A stretch of DNA of 30,047 nucleotides from Candidatus Zixiibacteriota bacterium (GTDB lineage: Bacteria > Zixibacteria > MSB-5A5 > JAUVRN01), in assembly GCA_030597645.1 (NCBI GenBank), contig JAUVRN010000001.1, positions 1 through 30,047 on the forward strand, in the 5' to 3' direction. The position numbers and the translations under genes were made by a program. Positions 7,801 through 14,759 of the stretch are shown piece by piece (the stretch's first letter is position 1; every line of letters begins with the position of its first letter). The notes beneath the pieces are model-generated. The model saw only the letters and a list, made by a program, of their open reading frames with translations. It ran no database searches and had not been told where the DNA came from.

Positions 7801-8201
7801 CAGGCGAATATGTCTCCGGGACGGCTCTCCGGGTCGATCTGTACCAGCGCCTGGCCGATGCGCAATCGCCGGATGACGTGGATCGACTCCGGCAGGAGGT
7901 GAGGGATCGATTCGGGCCCATGCCTGAACCGGCCAGCGACCTGTTCGATGCTGCCGTCTGCCGGTTGGTCTGGGGCCGGATCGGCGTCGTGCGTGCCAGT
8001 CTCAGCGGCCCCGAGGTGCGCTGGGAATGGGGGCTCGCCCGGGCGCCGGGTCGTGCCCCAATCGAGCAACTCACCGCGCGAATCTCCGAACCGCACCGGT
8101 ACAGCTGGGGTAAAACCCTGGTGATGACTGCCCGGTGGGGTGAGGAAGCGCCGATTTCGCGCCTGAGAAAGCTCTTGCAGGAGTTCTGGAATGCTCCATA
8201 A
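4884..8201 (+). CDS. mfd: Transcription-repair coupling factor Mfd
   Basis: Mfd removes stalled RNA polymerase from damaged templates and recruits UvrA for excision repair. Domains in order, numbered from ATG 4884: a UvrB-like N-terminal module (about 1-300), the CarD-like RNA-polymerase-interaction domain (about 445-510, GDFVVHVDHGVGRYHG), and the RecG-like translocase. The translocase has Walker A GDVGFGKT from residue 593, DEEH at 694-697, TATPIPRT and RGRVGRSRRQAYAYL. A TRCF C-terminal domain follows. The chain is 1105 aa from ATG 4884. The open frame continues upstream with protein-like sequence and a good ribosome site pointing to CTG 4758, which would give 1147 aa, close to the usual length. 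ATG 4884 is given as the nearest canonical start. The prolyl isomerase gene follows after 50 nt. Confidence 0.95.
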   Translation: MQRVLTTLETGELVDVSGLVGAGRPAAAAALARATGKLVVWTLGEGDAFENAQADLRTLLGPELISYPTRDTRPYQWSVPAAELVAERLRALTQLLEGSHDGRVLIVPLPAWFDATLPPSALRRRRINLVTGADASRDDLIDSLTDSGYLRAAVVEEVGPYAVRGGIVDLFPTSLDRPLRVEFWGDQVESLRRFDVGTQRTVDVLEEADIWPQRESLANATDLDIWISTLQPAARRQLELHRDPAAEPPGLEWLYSVLGIEASSLLDYLPDDAIMFVSDPELRADDEAELRRDLQVAYDRTRQQIEELPAPADVLPDARPLPEQWHAFGQVHERQLGRSRGINFGMKPHPPVHGNLPLVKQLSLDIPRVTLWGPSRGQLEHTWELLDEPERLKLCRGSLVEGFVFEGGGLVCLTEHEMFARRPRPRVARRFREGVAISSYTALKQGDFVVHVDHGVGRYHGLQTLTVADRPTDVLELRFAGDDKVYVPIEAFNRVRKFSGAQGTPQLSKLGTGAWERIKARTRRKILEMAEELVKLYAARKAQPGYAFSPDDEWIRQLEETFPYEETLDQAAALVAIKSDMQTAAPMDRLVCGDVGFGKTELAIRAALKAISDGKQVAVLVPTTILAQQHLETFTERLGPFPVRVEMLSRFKSAAEQKVIAAEVTQGKVDVIVGTHRLLSKDVQFRDLGLLVVDEEHRFGVRHKERIKQLKHLVDCLTLTATPIPRTLQMSLLGARDLSVISTPPQGRLPVHTEIVPFNDEVIRTAVLREIDRGGQVFVVHNRVQSIAAVYRYLKQLFPSLDIVIAHGQMKESELERVMLEFSHRKHQILLSTAIIESGLDIPLTNTIIINRAHTFGLAQLYQLRGRVGRSRRQAYAYLMVPPAGTITHQARKRLAAVEQHSDLGSGFHLAMRDLEIRGAGNLLGSQQHGFIEAVGFDLYTRLVEEAVAEVKGEEPEVPPSVRFDTRRPLRLPGEYVSGTALRVDLYQRLADAQSPDDVDRLRQEVRDRFGPMPEPASDLFDAAVCRLVWGRIGVVRASLSGPEVRWEWGLARAPGRAPIEQLTARISEPHRYSWGKTLVMTARWGEEAPISRLRKLLQEFWNAP

Positions 8202-8251
8202 TTGGCAGGTTCATTCGGGGCAGTTGATCTAATTACGGGAGACGTTTTCCT

Positions 8252-9955
8252 ATGCTACGACATAGCGTACCGGTTCTATTGGTGAGCTTCACGGCGATTC
8301 TCACCGGTTGTTCGGGCCAGCAGGGTGACATGGTGGCCGTGGTCGGTGACCACTCGATTTCGATCACCGAATTCGAGTCCGGCTTTGCACAGCAGCCACA
8401 AACCTTTACCAGCTACAGTCTCGAGCTCGAGCGACGCCAGGAGTTCCTCGCTCAGCTCGTCGACCGGAAGCTCCTCGTCATCGGGGCCTATCGCCAGGGC
8501 CTCGACAAGGATCAGGAGATCCAGCGGTTGATCGAACAGCAGCAGAGCAAGTTCCTGCTGGATCAGCTTTATAAGTCCGAAATCGCGGGCAACGTGGAAG
8601 TGACCGACGCGGAGGTCCAGACGTGGTACGAGCACATGGGCGAGGAGATCCACGCCCGACACGTCCTGGTCGACTCCGAGGAAGAGGCCCACGAGATCAA
8701 AGCGGAGTTCGAGGGCGGGGCAGACTTTGGCAAGCTGGCTCAGGAACGTTCCAACGACCCGTCGGCCCAGCAGAACGCCGGCGATCTCTCCTGGTTCCGC
8801 TGGGGCACCATGGTCCCGTCATTTCAGGAAACCGCGTTTGCCCTGGACTCGGGCGAGGTAGGCGAACCGGTCCAGACGCAGTTCGGCTGGCACGTCATTC
8901 AGCTCCTGGGACGCCGCGAGGTGGATCGGCAGCCGTTCGACCAGGTGGAGCCCGCCATCAAGAATCAGATGAAGCAGCAGAAAGAACAGGCCCGCCTGCG
9001 GGAACTCCTGGCCGGCACCCGGGACAAGACCGATCTGCGCCTGGACATGGACATGCTGACCATCGTCCAGGAGACCTATCGGGACACGACCGGCGGTCCG
9101 CTGCCGTTCAGATCCAATCTCGATGCCAACGACCTCACCCTCAAGCTGCAGCTGCGACCGATCGCGCGATATCTCGACACGTCTCTGGCTGCCGGAGACT
9201 TCGTCCGCATGGCCAACCAAGCGCCGCCGGTGAACCGACCGGACTTTTACGACACGACGGCCATCAAGGAGTTCATGTTCCAGATGATCTACACGACCGT
9301 GCTGGAGCGTGAGGCGCGCAGGCTGCGCATCGATCAGTCCGAAGACTACAAGCTTACGCTGCGCAAGTTCCGCGAAACGCTCATGGCCGACAAGATGAAG
9401 GACGATTTGGTGCAGCGGCCCGTCGACGTGACCACCGAGATGCTGACGGGATACTACGACGATCATCCCGAAGAATTTTCGTCCCCGCCCACCGTGCGCA
9501 TGCGGGAAGCGCTCATCGGTTCCGAGGAAGAGGGTAAGCAGATCATCCAACGTGTTCGCCGGGGAGCCAAGTTCGACGAAATCTGCACGCAGGTGACGCT
9601 GCGGCCCGGCATGAAGGGACGCCGGGGTGATCTGGGCACGTTTCGCCGCTTCGAGTACCCGGCGTTGTTCGACGCGGCCCAGCGCATGGACGTGGGCCAG
9701 GTGGGTGGCCCTATCTACCACGCCACACAGGGCGGGGCGCAGTGGTCGGTCATCGAACTGCTGGCAAAGAAAGACGCCGAGACCCGAACGTTCGAGGCGG
9801 TGGAACAGCGGATTCTTACCAAGCTCCGCAACGAGATGCGACAGCAGGCCCTGACCGACTGGCTGGCCGAAATGCACGAGTCGACGCGCGTGCAGATCAA
9901 CGAACAGGTCCTGGCCTCGACCGTGGATCGCTCCAAGTACCCCGAGGAAGGATAG
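8252..9955 (+). CDS. Lipoprotein peptidyl-prolyl isomerase, PrsA/SurA-like, two parvulin domains
   Basis: This 567-residue lipid-anchored foldase is predicted to catalyse prolyl cis-trans isomerisation and chaperone secreted proteins outside the cytoplasmic membrane. The signal peptide ends in lipobox LTGC with Cys20 as the lipidated residue. A SurA-N-like helical region follows (about 30-130). A first parvulin domain spans about 130-230, beginning HARHVLVDS and containing GDLSWFRWGTMVPSFQETAF and TQFGWHVIQL. A long helical linker comes next. A second, more divergent rotamase-like domain spans about 412-505 (RMREALIGS, RRGDLGTF). The start is ATG 8252, with GGGAG about 10 nt upstream. It is followed in the same reading frame, directly after its TAG, by a second foldase gene. 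Function is inferred from domains; the clients are unknown. Confidence 0.9.
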   Translation: MLRHSVPVLLVSFTAILTGCSGQQGDMVAVVGDHSISITEFESGFAQQPQTFTSYSLELERRQEFLAQLVDRKLLVIGAYRQGLDKDQEIQRLIEQQQSKFLLDQLYKSEIAGNVEVTDAEVQTWYEHMGEEIHARHVLVDSEEEAHEIKAEFEGGADFGKLAQERSNDPSAQQNAGDLSWFRWGTMVPSFQETAFALDSGEVGEPVQTQFGWHVIQLLGRREVDRQPFDQVEPAIKNQMKQQKEQARLRELLAGTRDKTDLRLDMDMLTIVQETYRDTTGGPLPFRSNLDANDLTLKLQLRPIARYLDTSLAAGDFVRMANQAPPVNRPDFYDTTAIKEFMFQMIYTTVLEREARRLRIDQSEDYKLTLRKFRETLMADKMKDDLVQRPVDVTTEMLTGYYDDHPEEFSSPPTVRMREALIGSEEEGKQIIQRVRRGAKFDEICTQVTLRPGMKGRRGDLGTFRRFEYPALFDAAQRMDVGQVGGPIYHATQGGAQWSVIELLAKKDAETRTFEAVEQRILTKLRNEMRQQALTDWLAEMHESTRVQINEQVLASTVDRSKYPEEG

Positions 9956-9991
9956 ACCTACACGCCAGCCGCTCGTCTGATTCTCTGTGCG

Positions 9992-11251
9992 GTGCTCTGG
10001 GCCGGCCTGAGCGCTGATGTCGCACCGCGGGCCGACGTGGTGGATCGCATCGTGGCCGTAGTGGGCCACCACATCGTGCTCGAATCGGAGCTGGAATCTC
10101 AGCTGACCCTGTTGGCGCAGCAACAGGGTGTCGATCTCAGCACGCCGGGCCTGCGCGAAGAGCTTCGCGAAGACATCCTCGAGCAGATGATCAACGATCG
10201 CCTGATGCTGATTCAGGCCGAGCGTGACACGTCGATCAAGGTGACCGATACGGAAGTCGAGCGCGATCTGGACGCGCACCTGTCGCGTATCCAGGGTCAG
10301 TTTTCATCCCCGGAAGACTTCTACAAGCAGCTGGCCGCGGAAGGGCTGTCGCTGGCGGAACTGCGCCGGCGGTACCGGCGCGAGGTGCGCAACCAACTGC
10401 TCAAGAACAAGCTGATTCAAAAGCGGCTGAGAGACGTGGATATCTCGGCACCCGAAGTGGACGCCTTTTACCAGGAGTTCAAGGACAGTCTGCCGGACCA
10501 GGTCGCCGCGGTGCACCTCAGGGACATTCTCTATCCCGTCGATGTGTCCACTTCCACCATCGATTCGGTTCGCCTCCAGGCGGAGGCCGTCCTGGACTCC
10601 ATCCACAACGGCGCCGATTTCGGCGACATGGCACGTCGCTTCTCCGACGATCCGTCAGGCTCGGACGGTGGCGACCTGGGCTGGTTCAGCCGCAAGGTGA
10701 TGGTACCCGAGTTCGAGCGCGCGGCCTTCGGGCTACCCGTGGGCGAGGTCTCCGGGGTGGTTCAGACCCAGTACGGATTTCATCTGATCCAGTCACGGGA
10801 GCGCAGGGGTGATCGTGTCCATGCCGCCCACATCCTCTTTCGCACCCTGCCGTCCGCCGAGGATATGAGCACGGCCATGGCGGAGGCCGAAAAGCTGCGG
10901 CGGCGCATCCAGGAGGGGGAGGACTTTGCGGCGCTGGCCAAGGAGTACTCCATCGATTCGACCACCGCCACTAACGGCGGTGATCTGGGCTGGATATCCC
11001 TGTCGGTACTGCCCGAGCCGTTCGCTTCCTCGGTCGGTACGCATCCGGCCGGTACGGTCCTGGAGCCCGTGGCCGCCGACGCCGGTATCCACGTCATCAC
11101 GGTCGAGGAACGCCGCGACGATCGACCCTATGATCTCCAACTCGATCGGGCCGAGATCACCGAAATGGCCCGTCGGGAAAAGACCGGTCGCGTGGTAGCG
11201 GAGTGGGTCAAGGGACTGCGCGAGGAGATCTACGTCGAAGAACGACTCTAG
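9992..11251 (+). CDS. surA: SurA-type periplasmic chaperone / peptidyl-prolyl isomerase (start uncertain)
   Basis: SurA assists folding of exported, chiefly outer-membrane, proteins. After the N-terminus come a SurA-N domain (VVDRIVAVVGHHIVLESEL onward, about 12-165) and two parvulin domains at about 172-270 (HLRDILYPV, GGDLGWFSRKVMVPEF) and 275-375 (HAAHILFRTL, GGDLGWISLSVLPEPF). The C-terminus matches SurA architecture. GTG 9992 is the nearest canonical start, but it would cut the signal peptide in half. Upstream codons in the same frame read TPAARLILCAVLWAGLS, a plausible signal sequence, and GAGGAAGG sits before them, yet no ATG, GTG or TTG is available. The true start is therefore unresolved: a non-canonical codon, or a base error. 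It lies 36 nt after the preceding foldase gene and is probably co-transcribed with it. Confidence 0.85.
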   Translation: MLWAGLSADVAPRADVVDRIVAVVGHHIVLESELESQLTLLAQQQGVDLSTPGLREELREDILEQMINDRLMLIQAERDTSIKVTDTEVERDLDAHLSRIQGQFSSPEDFYKQLAAEGLSLAELRRRYRREVRNQLLKNKLIQKRLRDVDISAPEVDAFYQEFKDSLPDQVAAVHLRDILYPVDVSTSTIDSVRLQAEAVLDSIHNGADFGDMARRFSDDPSGSDGGDLGWFSRKVMVPEFERAAFGLPVGEVSGVVQTQYGFHLIQSRERRGDRVHAAHILFRTLPSAEDMSTAMAEAEKLRRRIQEGEDFAALAKEYSIDSTTATNGGDLGWISLSVLPEPFASSVGTHPAGTVLEPVAADAGIHVITVEERRDDRPYDLQLDRAEITEMARREKTGRVVAEWVKGLREEIYVEERL

Positions 11252-11287
11252 ACCATATGGAATGACCGACGGTCACTCCATATGGTC
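11251..11287. terminator. Long inverted repeat after the surA operon
   Basis: GACCATATGGAATGACC (11251-11267) is followed by a 3-nt loop (GAC) and by its complement with one A/C mismatch (11271-11287). It begins at the last base of the surA stop codon and has no T-run. It could end the mfd-surA transcript or stabilise its 3' end. Read as DNA, CATATG makes each arm partly self-complementary, so a protein site is also possible. Confidence 0.5.
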
Positions 11288-11353
11288 CAGTGTCCGCAGC
11301 CCCGGCCGGATTGGCGCTCGTGATTCGCATCGAATTGATGTATCCTGTGCATC

Positions 11354-12481
11354 GTGCCTCGTAGCTTCTACACACCTGCCGAACGGCGCCACGAGACCGC
11401 GTACCTGGTGGGCATACGCCACGGCCGTACCAGTCGCCATCGTGCCGAAGCCGATCTCGCCGAACTGACTCAGCTCGCCCAAGCGGCCGAGCTGGAAGTG
11501 TCCGGTTCGGTGATGGCCCCGGTGCGCCGCATCGATCCGGCCTGGTACGTAGGCAAGGGCAAGGTCGATCAAATCAGTCGCGAGGCCGATGCGCAGGATG
11601 CCGAGGTGGTCGTGTTTGACGAGACCCTCTCGCCCGCGCAGGCGCGCAATCTCGAAGAGAAATTGAACCGCAAAGTCATCGACCGCGGCAACCTGGTGCT
11701 CGACATCTTCGCCCGGCGTGCGCGTACCCGCGAGGCGATCACGCAGGTGGAGCTGGCGCAGCTCGAGTATCTGCTGCCCAGGCTCACGGGGCTGTGGGCA
11801 CACTTTTCCCGCCAGAACGGCGGCGTGGGTACCAAGGGGCCGGGTGAGACCCAGCTCGAAGTGGACCGTCGTCTCACACGCACCCGGATTGCGCACCTCA
11901 AGAAGGACCTGGCCAAGATTGAACGGTCGCGCGAAGTGCAGCGCACGCGCCGCAAGAAAAACGTCCGCGTGTGCGCACTCGTCGGGTACACCAACGCCGG
12001 CAAGTCGACCCTGTTCAACCGGCTCACGCGGGCCGACGTCGCTGCCGAGGACCGGATGTTCAGTTCACTGGACGCCAAGTCCAAGAGGGTGCACCTCGAG
12101 GACGGGGCGGTGGACCACGAGCGGCAGGCCATTCTGGTCGATACGGTTGGCTTCGTCAGCAAACTGCCGCCGCAGCTGGTGGCCAGTTTTCGCTCGACGC
12201 TGGAAGAACTGCGTTTTGCGGATCTGCTGTTGGGTGTGCTGGACCTGGCCCATCCCGACGCCACCGCGCACGTGGAGGAGGTCCTCAGGGTGATCTCCGC
12301 GCTGGGCGCACAGGGGATCGGGCGCCTCTGGGTCCTGAACAAGGCCGATCTCGTGGATTCCGAACGGGTTGCCGAAGTGGCCGGGGTGCTGGAGGGGGAC
12401 CCGTACCTGGCGTGTTCTGCATCCCTGGGCACGGGCGTGGCCGCCCTGGGCCGGGCCATCCGCGACCGACTCAATTCTTGA
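11354..12481 (+). CDS. hflX: Ribosome-associated GTPase HflX
   Basis: HflX binds the large ribosomal subunit and splits stalled or stressed 70S ribosomes using GTP. The 375-residue chain has the glycine-rich HflX N-terminal domain (about 1-175). It includes the typical RQNGGVGTKGPGETQLEVDRR segment (about 153-174), followed by a coiled linker. The G domain has G1 GYTNAGKST at 211-219, G3 DTVGF, G4 NKAD and a G5-like CSAS. The start is GTG 11354, giving MPRSFYTPAERRH. No ribosome site is visible. A TATCCT hexamer (11341-11346) ends 7 nt before the GTG, so the message may be leaderless. The gene stands alone between the surA repeat and a receiver-domain gene. Confidence 0.94.
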   Translation: MPRSFYTPAERRHETAYLVGIRHGRTSRHRAEADLAELTQLAQAAELEVSGSVMAPVRRIDPAWYVGKGKVDQISREADAQDAEVVVFDETLSPAQARNLEEKLNRKVIDRGNLVLDIFARRARTREAITQVELAQLEYLLPRLTGLWAHFSRQNGGVGTKGPGETQLEVDRRLTRTRIAHLKKDLAKIERSREVQRTRRKKNVRVCALVGYTNAGKSTLFNRLTRADVAAEDRMFSSLDAKSKRVHLEDGAVDHERQAILVDTVGFVSKLPPQLVASFRSTLEELRFADLLLGVLDLAHPDATAHVEEVLRVISALGAQGIGRLWVLNKADLVDSERVAEVAGVLEGDPYLACSASLGTGVAALGRAIRDRLNS

Positions 12482-12505
12482 AACCAATTCTAAGCGCTTT
12501 CCGGG

Positions 12506-12536
12506 TTGTGGCCGATACTAAAGTGTGAGGCCACAG
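12506..12536 (+). promoter_or_regulatory. Hairpin over the ribosome site of the receiver gene
   Basis: TGTGGCC (12507-12513) pairs with GGCCACA (12529-12535), extended by one G-T pair, around a 15-nt loop. The 3' arm overlaps the end of the GTGAGG ribosome site and stops 2 nt before the ATG at 12539. If transcribed from upstream, it could limit translation. Confidence 0.35.
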
Positions 12537-12538
12537 TT

Positions 12539-12901
12539 ATGGAATATCAAAAAGCCCTGATCGTCGACGACAACGTCCCCATGGCAGATGTGCTCGTCGA
12601 AATGCTCGAAGTGTTCGACGTGGACGCCATCACCGTTCAGGACGGCGAGACGGCTCTTCGCAGCATCAACGAAGAGCCGATCAACCTGGTCATCACCGAC
12701 CTGCGCATGCCCAAGATGAGCGGCGTGGAGCTGTTGAAGTCGATCAAGGTCCAGAACCCCGATCTGCCTGTGATCGTGATCTCCGGCTACAGCCTTTCCG
12801 CCGCCGACAACCACACGGTGAGCGAAATCGCCGACGGCTTTCTCTCGAAGCCGTTCAAGATGGAAGACATTCGCGCCCTGCTCGACCGCCTGCAGAAGTA
12901 G
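12539..12901 (+). CDS. Single-domain response regulator (CheY-like receiver)
   Basis: This 120-residue protein consists of a receiver domain and nothing else. The acidic pair is in LIVDDN (about 8-13), the phospho-acceptor Asp is in VITDLRMP (about 55-62), the switch Thr/Ser position is in VISGYS, and the conserved Lys is in LSKPFK. It would accept phosphate from a histidine kinase and signal by protein contact. No kinase or output gene lies in the window. ATG 12539 is chosen because it has GTGAGG upstream and starts directly before the first beta strand; a longer in-frame reading from 12506 adds only unconserved sequence and overlaps the hairpin. It lies 57 nt after hflX and may be expressed with it. 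Confidence 0.9.
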   Translation: MEYQKALIVDDNVPMADVLVEMLEVFDVDAITVQDGETALRSINEEPINLVITDLRMPKMSGVELLKSIKVQNPDLPVIVISGYSLSAADNHTVSEIADGFLSKPFKMEDIRALLDRLQK

Positions 12902-12950
12902 CACCCTGCCGGTTACTCACCCGATCCCAGAGCGACGCCGGTTCAATACC

Positions 12951-12966
12951 GCCGGACCGGTTCGGC
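12951..12966. promoter_or_regulatory. Imperfect 16-bp palindrome upstream of the yggS promoter
   Basis: GCCGGACCGGTTCGGC equals its own reverse complement except at one symmetric pair of positions. It ends 29 nt before the predicted -35 of yggS. This is a possible operator for the long yggS-to-carB gene string; no regulator is identified. Confidence 0.3.
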
Positions 12967-12995
12967 AGCCCGTTTCGTGAAATCGTCTCCGCGGC

Positions 12996-13024
12996 TTGAC
13001 GCTGGGCTGATCGCGATCTACCTT
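12996..13024 (+). promoter_or_regulatory. Promoter ahead of yggS
   Basis: TTGACG (12996-13001) is a 5/6 match to the -35 consensus, with a 17-nt spacer and a weaker TACCTT (13019-13024) as the -10. AGGGG (13027-13031) follows as the ribosome site for GTG 13038. The transcription start must lie close to that ribosome site, so the leader is very short. Confidence 0.5.
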
Positions 13025-13037
13025 CGAGGGGACTATC

Positions 13038-13727
13038 GTGACTACTATAGCCGAGTCGTGGGGGGACTTGCGCGAACAGGTGGCCCGGGCGTGCGCATCC
13101 GCAGGCCGGGACCCTGCCACCATTCGCATCGTCGCCGTGTCGAAAGTTCAGCCGATCGAGAAAATCCAGGACGCTATCGCTGCGGGTGTGACGGACTTCG
13201 GCGAGAACAGGATCCAGGAAGCCGATGGCAAGATCGCACAGGTCGAGCCGCGACCGACGTGGCACCTGGTGGGTCACCTGCAGACGAACAAGGCCAACAA
13301 GGCCGCACGCCTGTTCGATTGGGTGCAGTCCGTCGACTCGGTTCGCGTCGCCGAAGCGCTGGGTCGGGCCGCGGAGCTGGTCGGGCGGGATATCGGCGTA
13401 CTGGTTCAGGTCAACGCGACCGCCGAAGGGCAGAAATCAGGATGTGAACCCGCTGTTCTGGGAGCGGTTATTGAGGCCGTGATGAAACAGAGGCGCTTGA
13501 AGCTCGCGGGTCTGATGACCATTGGACCGCTGTCCATGGCGGAGATGCCGACACGGACCGCCTTTGAGCTGGCCGCTGAACTCCGCGAGAGATGGCGGTC
13601 TGAGCTGCCCCCGCGAACCATGGACGTGCTCTCCATGGGCATGTCCGGCGACTGGCCCTGGGCCCTGGAGTGCGGCGCGGACTGGATTCGCATCGGCACG
13701 GCAATCTTTGGCCCCCGAAATGCGTAA
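13038..13727 (+). CDS. yggS: YggS/YlmE family PLP-binding protein
   Basis: This is a single-domain PLP protein of the PLPBP family that buffers pyridoxal phosphate and influences amino-acid balance; it has no clear catalytic activity. The 229-residue chain has the PLP-linked Lys36 in VAVSKVQP, WHLVGHLQTNKANKA (about 75-89), GLMTIGPL, and the phosphate-binding SMGMSGD and RIGTAIFGPR near the end. The start is GTG 13038, preceded by AGGGG at about 6 nt. In Firmicutes the orthologue ylmE sits in the ylm-divIVA division cluster, and the same neighbours follow here: yggT after 8 nt, then divIVA. Confidence 0.95.
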   Translation: MTTIAESWGDLREQVARACASAGRDPATIRIVAVSKVQPIEKIQDAIAAGVTDFGENRIQEADGKIAQVEPRPTWHLVGHLQTNKANKAARLFDWVQSVDSVRVAEALGRAAELVGRDIGVLVQVNATAEGQKSGCEPAVLGAVIEAVMKQRRLKLAGLMTIGPLSMAEMPTRTAFELAAELRERWRSELPPRTMDVLSMGMSGDWPWALECGADWIRIGTAIFGPRNA

Positions 13728-13735
13728 AAGAAAAC

Positions 13736-14011
13736 ATGTCTGAAACGGGCTACGTTCTGATCAAGGCCGTGGGGCTCTTCAGTAACTCGTTGATACTGTT
13801 GATCTTCGCGCGTGTCATCCTGTCCTGGATCTACCCGTCGCAGCGCAATACGCTGGTCTTCTGGGTGTGGCGGCTGACGGAGCCCTTTCTGGAGCCGATC
13901 AGGCGTGTGCTGCCCTTTCGGAGCGGTCTCGATCTGTCGCCCTGGGTGGCTCTGTTCTTGATTTACGTGCTCCGTACCATCATTATCCGGTTTCTGTACA
14001 CTTGGCTCTAG
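13736..14011 (+). CDS. yggT: YggT/YlmG family integral membrane protein
   Basis: This small membrane protein of 91 residues has two hydrophobic helices (about 7-30 and 62-88). The conserved YggT loop between them reads ILSWIYPSQ, then LTEPFLEPIRRVLPF, then GLDLSPWVALFLIYVLR. The family is linked to division, nucleoid distribution or osmotic tolerance in different organisms, but its molecular role is not settled. ATG 13736 is chosen because MSETGYVLIKAVGLF matches family N-termini; an earlier in-frame ATG at 13670 lies inside yggS. It lies 8 nt after yggS and 12 nt before divIVA, as ylmG does in Gram-positive bacteria. Confidence 0.93.
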   Translation: MSETGYVLIKAVGLFSNSLILLIFARVILSWIYPSQRNTLVFWVWRLTEPFLEPIRRVLPFRSGLDLSPWVALFLIYVLRTIIIRFLYTWL

Positions 14012-14023
14012 AGGGGAGAGGCT

Positions 14024-14752
14024 ATGGAGATGTTACCCAACGACGTGCGCCAGCACCGGTTCCGCAAGGGAGTCCGCGGTTATGCTGCAGACGAAGTGGA
14101 GCAGTTCCTCGAGCACATTGCCACCGTTCTCGAAGATGCGCTCCAGGGTCGTCAGAAAGCGGAAGAACAGGTGAAGCGTCTCGAAAAGGAAATGCAGAAT
14201 TTTCGCGACCAGGAGGGCGCGCTCAAGAAAGCCGTGCTGACGGTGGAGCAGGCTATGGCGCAGACGCGCGACGCATCCCAGAGGGAAGTGGAGTCGATCA
14301 AGCGCGAGGCAGAAATCAGGGCCGTGGAGATCGTACACGAGGCCGAAGTGGAACGCCGTTCGATGGAGCAGGATCTGCGCTATCTCAAGGACGCACGGCA
14401 GAATTTTATCGATCAGTTCCGGGCCTTCTGCAGGGCGCAGCTGACCACGCTGGACAATCTCGACCACACCGATCGTGCACGCACCGCGGCACGTGAAGCC
14501 GTACAGCCTGCGGATACGGGCCGGCCGTCCCTGGGTTCCCGCCCCAAACCACCACCTGCGTTCGACGAGCCCAAACCGGCACAGGCTCCGCCCAGACAGG
14601 CCAAGCCGTGGATCCCCGAACCGGTGGACCGCGAGAATGCACGTGAAGAAGGCAAGCTGACAGAACTGCCCGTCATCGAAAACGAAGACCAACCGGTGAT
14701 CGTGTTTCCACCGCCACTGGTGCCGGAACAACCGGCCAAGGGAGAATCTTAA
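14024..14752 (+). CDS. divIVA: DivIVA-domain coiled-coil protein
   Basis: DivIVA proteins bind curved membrane at poles or septa and recruit division, growth or chromosome partners. The N-terminal domain aligns without gaps to Bacillus DivIVA: P5-N6-D7, F13, R18-G19-Y20, DEVEQFLE at 23-30. The membrane-inserting Phe17 is Val here, while Arg18 is kept. A long coiled coil runs from about 30 to 150. The tail from about 165 to 242 is rich in Pro and charged residues, unlike the short Bacillus tail. The ribosome site AGGGGAGAGG is very strong. The partner sepF (ylmF) is not in the window. The length of 242 is longer than Bacillus DivIVA. Polar localisation is inference. Confidence 0.92.
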   Translation: MEMLPNDVRQHRFRKGVRGYAADEVEQFLEHIATVLEDALQGRQKAEEQVKRLEKEMQNFRDQEGALKKAVLTVEQAMAQTRDASQREVESIKREAEIRAVEIVHEAEVERRSMEQDLRYLKDARQNFIDQFRAFCRAQLTTLDNLDHTDRARTAAREAVQPADTGRPSLGSRPKPPPAFDEPKPAQAPPRQAKPWIPEPVDRENAREEGKLTELPVIENEDQPVIVFPPPLVPEQPAKGES

Positions 14753-14759
14753 ACTACGT

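Noticed and set aside
8819..10279. Long minus-strand open frame opposite both foldase genes (486 codons).
   Set aside because: The parvulin domains on the plus strand explain the region. The antisense reading spans two real genes and their junction.
8252..11251. One fused double foldase produced by reading through TAG 9953-9955.
   Set aside because: It would place a signal-peptide-like hydrophobic segment in the middle of an exported protein. Two separate genes are more likely, although the second start is unresolved.
12935..12960. GGTTCAATACC resembles a tRNA T-loop.
   Set aside because: The T-stem has a mismatch, and no acceptor, D or anticodon arms fit upstream, where the receiver gene lies.
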